Shown: positions 45,601 to 47,105 of the stretch, one piece after another
Layout: every line of letters starts with the position of its first letter
How positions within the stretch are numbered: position 1 is the stretch's first letter
Source of the DNA: an alpha proteobacterium AAP81b
GTDB taxonomy: Bacteria; Pseudomonadota; Alphaproteobacteria; Sphingomonadales; Sphingomonadaceae
Direction: 5' to 3'
Length of the DNA stretch: 47,105 nucleotides
Assembly (NCBI GenBank): GCA_001295935.1
Contig: LJHX01000031.1
Span: 1 to 47,105 of the forward strand
Translations under genes and position numbers: made by a program
The notes under the pieces: generated by a model
The model's database searches: none
The model's input: only the letters and a program-made list of their open reading frames with translations
Told to the model about the DNA's origin: nothing

Positions 45601-46908
45601 TGGCTGCAAGTCAACGCCCCCGCCGCTTATGAAGCAGCGGTGGCGGGGGCGTCGCCCGGCGTCAGCTTCACCGGCCCGCAATTGAGCGATCCGCAAGCGG
45701 CCGCGGCGCAGCAGGCCGAAATTCGCTTTGCCCTGGCCGCCGGCTTGCGCGCCGGGGCGCTGTACAATGCATTTGTCGATCCGGCGGTTGTTTCGCCGCT
45801 GCAGCAGCAATCCTTCCTCGCCAGCGATCTGCTGTTCGCCGAGTTGCGCGAACCGGCACTGACCAACAGCGCGTCGTCGCAGCAGTTCATCCGCGGTTAT
45901 CGCGCCTTGCAGACGCTGTTTCCGACCAGCCGCGGCTATACCGACAATCTTGCGGAAGCACTTTACGAGACCGACCCCGCCACGATCACCACCGACAATC
46001 CGCAAGGCGTGCCGCGCCGCCGTCTCGATGCCAATGGCCAGCCGGTTGTCGCCGATCGCAAGCTGACCGGCGATGCCGATCTGCGCTTGTCGACCTTGCA
46101 GACCGCGCGGGGCGGCTCGCTGACGATCCTCGCGCCGGGTGGCGACCTGATCGCTGGATCGGTCGTCCGGCTCAGCGAGCAGCTGTCGCGCCGCTACGGC
46201 CTTGGCCGCTCGGCGTCCGAGTTTGGCCTCTTTGTCCCGCCGACCCTGCCGTCGATTGGGTTCGGCGGCGTCGACAGCTTCCCGCGCGGCTTCGAAGGCC
46301 TGCTCACCCTGCGGTCGGGCGACCTGCGCGGCTTCTTCGATGGCGACTTCCGCCTGAACCAGAGTCGCGCCTTCACCTTCGCCGGGGGTAACATCAATTT
46401 CTGGTCGTCGAACGGCGATTTGAACGCCGGCCAGGGCCCGCGGACGGCGGCGAGCTTCCCGCCGATCACGGTACGCTTCAACAACGATGGCGTTGGCGAG
46501 GTCAACAGCATCGGCAGCGTGTCGGGCGCCGGCATCGGTACCTTCAAGCGCAATCCCGAGGACGCCGATTCGGAAATCGTGCTCGTCGCCCCGGTGGGTG
46601 AAGTCGACGCCGGCGACGCCGGGGTGCGCGCTTCGGGCAACATCTTCGTCGCCGCGGCGCGCGTCGCCAATGCCGCTGGCTTTTCGGCCGGCGGCTCGAT
46701 CTCGGGCGTGCCGACCGGCGTCGGGGTTGCCGCGCCGGGGCTGCCGACGGGTGCCAATTCCACCCAGCAGGCGGCGCAGCAGGCGGCGCAGATCGGTAAT
46801 GCCGGCGATCGCCGCTCGGTGATCAACGTCGATGTTCTGGGCGCCGTCGATCCCTGCAGCGTCGATCCGCGCGACCCCAATTGCGTCAGGCCGCCGACCA
46901 ACCCCTGA
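33625..46908 (+). CDS. Giant TpsA exoprotein, filamentous-haemagglutinin type with DUF3739-like C-terminus
   Basis: A protein of about 4,427 residues from the preferred GTG. It has a signal peptide (1 to about 36, VPALA-Q), an Ala/Arg-rich lead, then the TPS secretion domain (about 145-300) with ASWDRFDIG, STILGRIEAPG and QINVGSLLASSL. The expected NPNG-type motif is LNRAGV here (233-238). The rest is mostly beta-helix-like repeats such as GGNISL/GDIxxxA blocks, without long DNA repeats. The C-terminal 500 or so residues (INFWSSNGDLNAGQGP, VAPVGEVDAGDAGVRASG) match the DUF3739 family of such proteins. I see only four cysteines, at 2469, 2476, 4411 and 4420; the last pair lies 8 residues from the end. 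It is secreted by the TpsB encoded at 26651 and probably forms a long surface fibre. Confidence 0.92.
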   Translation: MNAKVEPATPRRAFRLLAGASVVALVASVAAVPALAQLARLRAAAGVGITPATVAAAAARPPGAGIVRPATRAEALARAQALRTRSDTLRSYIVNARNASLAAIGPQPGNGLVANGLSPIQAIRDAIAAGATSVPAGLTADRDASGVATWQNVNLPTQTTEGGRVVVGLVQTSSRAIASWDRFDIGANTTLRVTQKVGAVDQPGWTLLNRVANNVAPSTILGRIEAPGTVVVLNRAGVAFGQGSQINVGSLLASSLEIGAYLTASVNRVPTLASLAERNATFLQNGLFSGFDPARSEPTIQPMLFSPQFSLDGSALPPEGAITVDRGASITAAAGGQIIFAAPNVVNNGLLFASDGQVSLQGGRYIGITNSTGADDSADRDVRGYILTSFRPLDPAQSLTGGIVPPAASFDDGAIVNAGLIQSLRGYVSLGTTERGSVANNGLIEATTSVSRNAKVALYGGTVTFGGVRNDSGVLLGGGIRILPDGNGETLPQGSPGADSTFKTSQISISSFATSRLAKDDSGVSGQLPTIVDFQQGSFIEAPGATVRIGRDVDSDLAANRLFPSSITLGADVVIDVSGSKGELFVTEDGVRRAVGVDESGIAVDGDRNFLTITPVTRNELRDTPTYREVAVDGNFTLNASTLTVDIRNSGVRSDGVRWVGSPLLEAGSAAAQIAVTAAELLSTGGSVTLGVVPVTSLLPVNIADQAPSVRIATTATIDISGGWLNYSASSKGTSKLRTADGRVVDIRDADRNDNFVAIVDGFVSEQPRFGLRDVFNSPLTPSVVGEPGYTEGRDAGALIINAAAADVGGKIFGNAFAGRVQIANGSRGTTVSSRALDPRRLQTNRTDLPNGGYVRISPFATASEAQTPSAAAIVVYRGARTAIAPGTSELPETNPNTDAGFWLRDILLDGDMLSAAGLSALTLESTGGISFAGAGDLAGLPITATGDAALGLAPGGNLTLSAGRSILFNGTVVSAGGVISATTRRGFSPGQNPSIDALDATGSPFDSADDLLLAYAPDAVLPSRTFDIVVNGSLSTAGLWTNSLTDTDVAGGRAFLDGGSISLTVAPKALVAQIGSNVATDLSGRIEIASAARIDVSAGGYVATDERFDLSGRGGNVSLINRTVYASLIRNQPQTALGTELGDEPIDGANQSVDFDRTGLPNDLTPMIMPAVRRAAVLFDESSLIGFGFTGGGRFELVSPDIRFNEAPAANASNVSLDFLQKTGFGTLALTTTRSRFFNDLFTNARDGVSAFLDTTTFRIRSGQTLDLTQVELPRFLNQGQSDLLLGLTSGSDVVAALRPTVDGGVFVAPTAVFDQTAAKLEFGGLTELVVDTGATISTRAPGAEIDVTKLLVRRAGTGLRDDGTIGTIANIRLPGGKIVQREQLFPLTPGAQLRGVRATENDNGLSAVFGTPVAGGQFDLQAPIAGGPSIQTLLTVIDDRVVFAGALDLDEAVRLEAGSITDLSGGPAIYNPRAPINVNGQLRQGILPDGGSLSTAPADPNAGVFQRRFTAEAGALLDLSGSAGVFDQAASGNQQIATTVLSNGGTLSILGGGTLRRGVVRAGGGVAPASPGANAPVAIGGTLEWLRPTLAPDATDGSLLGNNVLASGAIGDAGFDTLITRGGFTVSGALDLRLDKALLITSGPRLSEVGSATVAPGLAQIGVAQQIVISGAAGANATISAPFIRSESLIGYAVTNTASLGDASLRLEAGNNGLDVAGAVLFDRSLANVRLGSARDIRLIGVNDIFVPGQIAALNGEILGFGNLTFDAVRVYATTGTGNLQRNLENFQVRPNELAALPYQITALPTDVVGAAATAPSITFLGRQGDRSVPLSAGSYLRVQARTIIQNGALYAPLGVLELGSIDSAPVFLGVTPFVAGNNVARTVATSALTFGAGSLTSVSAVGAKIPYGTTSDLRELFFAPTGTADLSVLPFGQLRLAGRDITFGGTTARIDGRGTDDPLALFAFEFVSGVGGSRDVLSRINTDAFSSNNFDPATGQGQQYADGRQVFALLPVAAAGNLAFSDPIYSADYGSAGPVDLYGAAAGRTVRLDAAPGFAGGEYLLLPGHYALLPGALRLVENVDALAPAADQAQTLRDGSFVVGGTYATAGTSFNEAQRHSFTVQNAATFGSYSRIAVTGGSAAITAAATAANRATPRLPLDAARVTLAPLISLTGTGFFDTAAATGGRGSEVDISGQGIVIAPNGTPARTDALVLTPSVLAGLNANSLFIGGERRDNLDGTTALRITATDLTVSSGVTFEAPEILLAVDAPTVTSVPTLRIEDGATIRASGVLSGARTTNFVIETGDSGINTGIGAVVRVADGPERLLVRRGAPAAANSTRQANLIIGSATLRGDAVLVDSSRTLTIEPNTVLAGQFLALGADNLRIGEFYNSDAQLANFAAAERLTLTSSDRIRISGGDYRFRNLVLDGPGLALQTSPPAQAAGDSETVTIAADSVSLRNSSGIARPCGVAALACASSANRLFVNAGEIVFGDGDFGTFGFDGTVALAASRGAYYEGVGSFDTDATFLTLSTPFLIDRANAGRSSQAAVDFALLTDNQIDINRLGAIAGATPTGERAPGARLQLGNADRPLRALVVDGTAVTATAGVIAATVSGDIVVRNAAQLLATGYTKTFGDNLDGYTVSASGGTISLVSTRGNIRLTSGTRVDVDNGIGNAGTLRFLAGRGAVELNGALNSATGVRTGSLILEAARNSFDLAGFVTARGAGFQGRIDIRTGLGDLTLADNQRLRATSVRLVADGGAVNIAGTIDTSGTNIATAGPNGTRLSDDAARQANPDGGNIELFGETGVTLAGDARLDTHTTGYAADEVRARTFNGVTLGGDTRTATAGDVTIGIGSDAARIVISADAAIDLGARRAGNRLVAELTKTASLTDEVVYRFVEADKGGALLLRAPVIGATGNAVGIELPETSVVTGARSLTVEGVRTYDLDNLAGRYAGVSLDPDSNSIQLNLATGYNNGGSTGSNALANSFTDGSFQSVAYFVQNFRIAAASGSLADFDARPGVELVSTRAVNLATNWNLAAADINIAGILAAQQAPGAVQLLRPEPALTANSGARYSVVPGSEAALLESSFTRFVYRVDGLATGAAPVLTIRSAGDFTNRGRLGNQSTGSSISDGFFLFTDFTDQAFVSARLGGAGAAGAPRAPFSVAGNRPAAQGTVTTNNAGVVLAEVGDPLGSAALFPLLAGGSQTMASSSYRIVAGAALASADPLQVDRGRPADLAIGGERTYNVDRTTGANGLPNAGTALNDAYVGAVVRTGTGSIALAASRDVNLLRTAAPVYRSLSRQADLTSVQQVGSSAVYTAGARIVTTTRLTAATFGGGTPISFDWDALVPTAAPFDTATYVPRRSGQYLLDPVLAAGGGDVDIVAQRDIVGRRDAANEFYLSRDVPIEQADRVGETGQAWRVGQSRGAIVAAALPHFFRSGVGTLAGGDTTVVAGRDVTELTVVANNVAVNADERSTALLKPQAVGGVTPRVLASFGDGDVVVRAGNDVAGGQIDVASGRGTITADGAVVGDDVFAGVGRTTTVAADLRVRLTDATVAVSGRGSVTLDSVTSLGADARSGLASTLSTGDISAASGLKVLTAGFINFTARQISSFDALNAAVPVDIGTTLLTTYYDPLTPGGTYQVTRGLVSPGSLELVALGGDIDFSNAAGGRSIFMLPSRLGQLRLLADGDINRLSLAMSDADPGLLQGNFSAYAAPDALLAGSVSTDRFGVEFGFPATWPGLAENRLRNFHNERPTHADNPDPVFIAAEGSLRRAVLNLPKQARIRAGGDISNFYFTGQNLAASDVTRIVAGRDIVGTLALDVGIVGALPYVAGNNFVVGGPGSLVVEAGRNLGPFLSSGRLGDPNQSFAGGSYAGGIRTVGNELNPWLGSDGASIIVGFGIGGGADYAALREAYLNPGNFDNLDGDLFVQYVDTLGNRRPLNRTNVEALIAAGGGPVTIELLDSSGRLVQATLDTPAVLPVRAATLAQWLQVNAPAAYEAAVAGASPGVSFTGPQLSDPQAAAAQQAEIRFALAAGLRAGALYNAFVDPAVVSPLQQQSFLASDLLFAELREPALTNSASSQQFIRGYRALQTLFPTSRGYTDNLAEALYETDPATITTDNPQGVPRRRLDANGQPVVADRKLTGDADLRLSTLQTARGGSLTILAPGGDLIAGSVVRLSEQLSRRYGLGRSASEFGLFVPPTLPSIGFGGVDSFPRGFEGLLTLRSGDLRGFFDGDFRLNQSRAFTFAGGNINFWSSNGDLNAGQGPRTAASFPPITVRFNNDGVGEVNSIGSVSGAGIGTFKRNPEDADSEIVLVAPVGEVDAGDAGVRASGNIFVAAARVANAAGFSAGGSISGVPTGVGVAAPGLPTGANSTQQAAQQAAQIGNAGDRRSVINVDVLGAVDPCSVDPRDPNCVRPPTNP

Positions 46909-46935
46909 TCGGCTGACAGCGCCGCGCCAAGGCAG

Positions 46936-46970
46936 CGCCCGCCGGCTCCCCAGCCGGCGGGCGTTTCCTT
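46936..46970 (+). terminator. Intrinsic terminator after tpsA
   Basis: A 12-bp perfect GC-rich stem (46936-46947 with 46952-46963) with a CCCC loop, followed by TTTCCTT, 27 bp after the tpsA stop. This is a classic rho-independent terminator and ends the 20-kb operon. Confidence 0.85.
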
Positions 46971-47027
46971 GTCGCCGGCAGCGGCGGCGCGGCTGCCGCC
47001 CCGCCGGCCAGCGGTCGCTCTCCGCCA

Positions 47028-47105
47028 CTAGAGCGGCTTTCACGGTGGTTGAATCGCCGTCATCGCCCTTCGGGCGACCGCTTCGCGGCGGGGCGCTTTT
47101 GCTCC
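47028..47105. repeat. Possible interspersed intergenic element, cut by the window end
   Basis: CTAGAGCGG, then TTGAATC, is followed by two adjacent short hairpins with TTC loops (CGCCC/GGGCG at 47064-47076 and CCGC/GCGG at 47078-47088) and a GCGCTTTTGC end. From general memory, elements starting CTAGAGC with a TTGAATC block are common between genes in alphaproteobacteria. There is no second copy in this window, so repetition is not shown. Confidence 0.3.

Noticed and set aside
33625-46908. Contact-dependent inhibition (CdiA-type) toxin
   Set aside because: There is no VENN motif, no variable toxin tip and no immunity gene downstream. The C-terminus is DUF3739-like and the gene is followed by a terminator.
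44587-47043. Open frame of about 800 codons on the - strand at the right end
   Set aside because: It is antisense to tpsA and its terminator, with the same low-complexity composition and no recognisable domain.

Overview
The window is about 47 kb of very GC-rich DNA. Coding is dense, many genes overlap as ATGA or TGATG, and GTG starts are common. This and the gene content suggest an alphaproteobacterium, most likely a sphingomonad, but there is no rRNA or single-copy marker to confirm it. I saw no tRNA, rRNA, CRISPR array, transposase or prophage gene. No gene-free stretch exceeds about 235 bases.

Region 1 (about 1-11.3 kb) is an exopolysaccharide (EPS) locus. A divergent, truncated membrane protein gene sits at the left edge. 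Then, all on the + strand, come an outer-membrane beta-barrel protein, a Wzc/ExoP-type co-polymerase fused to a tyrosine kinase, a GT4 glycosyltransferase, a secreted clan GH-A glycosidase, a Wzy/ligase-type polymerase, a GT2 glycosyltransferase, a Wzx-type flippase and a sulfotransferase. No priming glycosyltransferase and no Wza-type export protein are visible.

Region 2 (about 11.4-17.2 kb) holds two small RTX proteins made almost entirely of calcium-binding nonapeptides, a small secreted protein of unknown function, and a type I secretion ABC transporter with its HlyD-type adaptor, the probable exporter of the RTX proteins.

Region 3 (about 17.3-26.6 kb) has CysD and a CysN-CysC fusion on the - strand, which together make PAPS. 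Also here are a phosphomannose isomerase, a second sulfotransferase, three membrane acyltransferases in a row and a GT4 glycosyltransferase. With region 1 this predicts a sulfated and O-acylated, possibly mannose-containing EPS, with sulfate donor synthesis encoded in the same locus.

Region 4 (26.65-46.9 kb) looks like one 20-kb operon. Its order is a TpsB/FhaC outer-membrane transporter, an ExbB proton channel fused behind a periplasmic DUF2341 plus LamG-like lectin module, ExbD, TonB, a porin-like barrel, a small periplasmic coiled-coil protein and a giant TpsA/filamentous-haemagglutinin-type protein of about 4,430 residues. A strong intrinsic terminator follows. Two-partner secretion normally needs no TonB, so a dedicated TonB-ExbB-ExbD motor with a lectin-like head, placed between TpsB and TpsA, is the most interesting feature of the window.

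Overall this is a cell-surface and biofilm-matrix island: a modified EPS, secreted calcium-binding RTX proteins and a giant surface fibre, each with its own export machinery.
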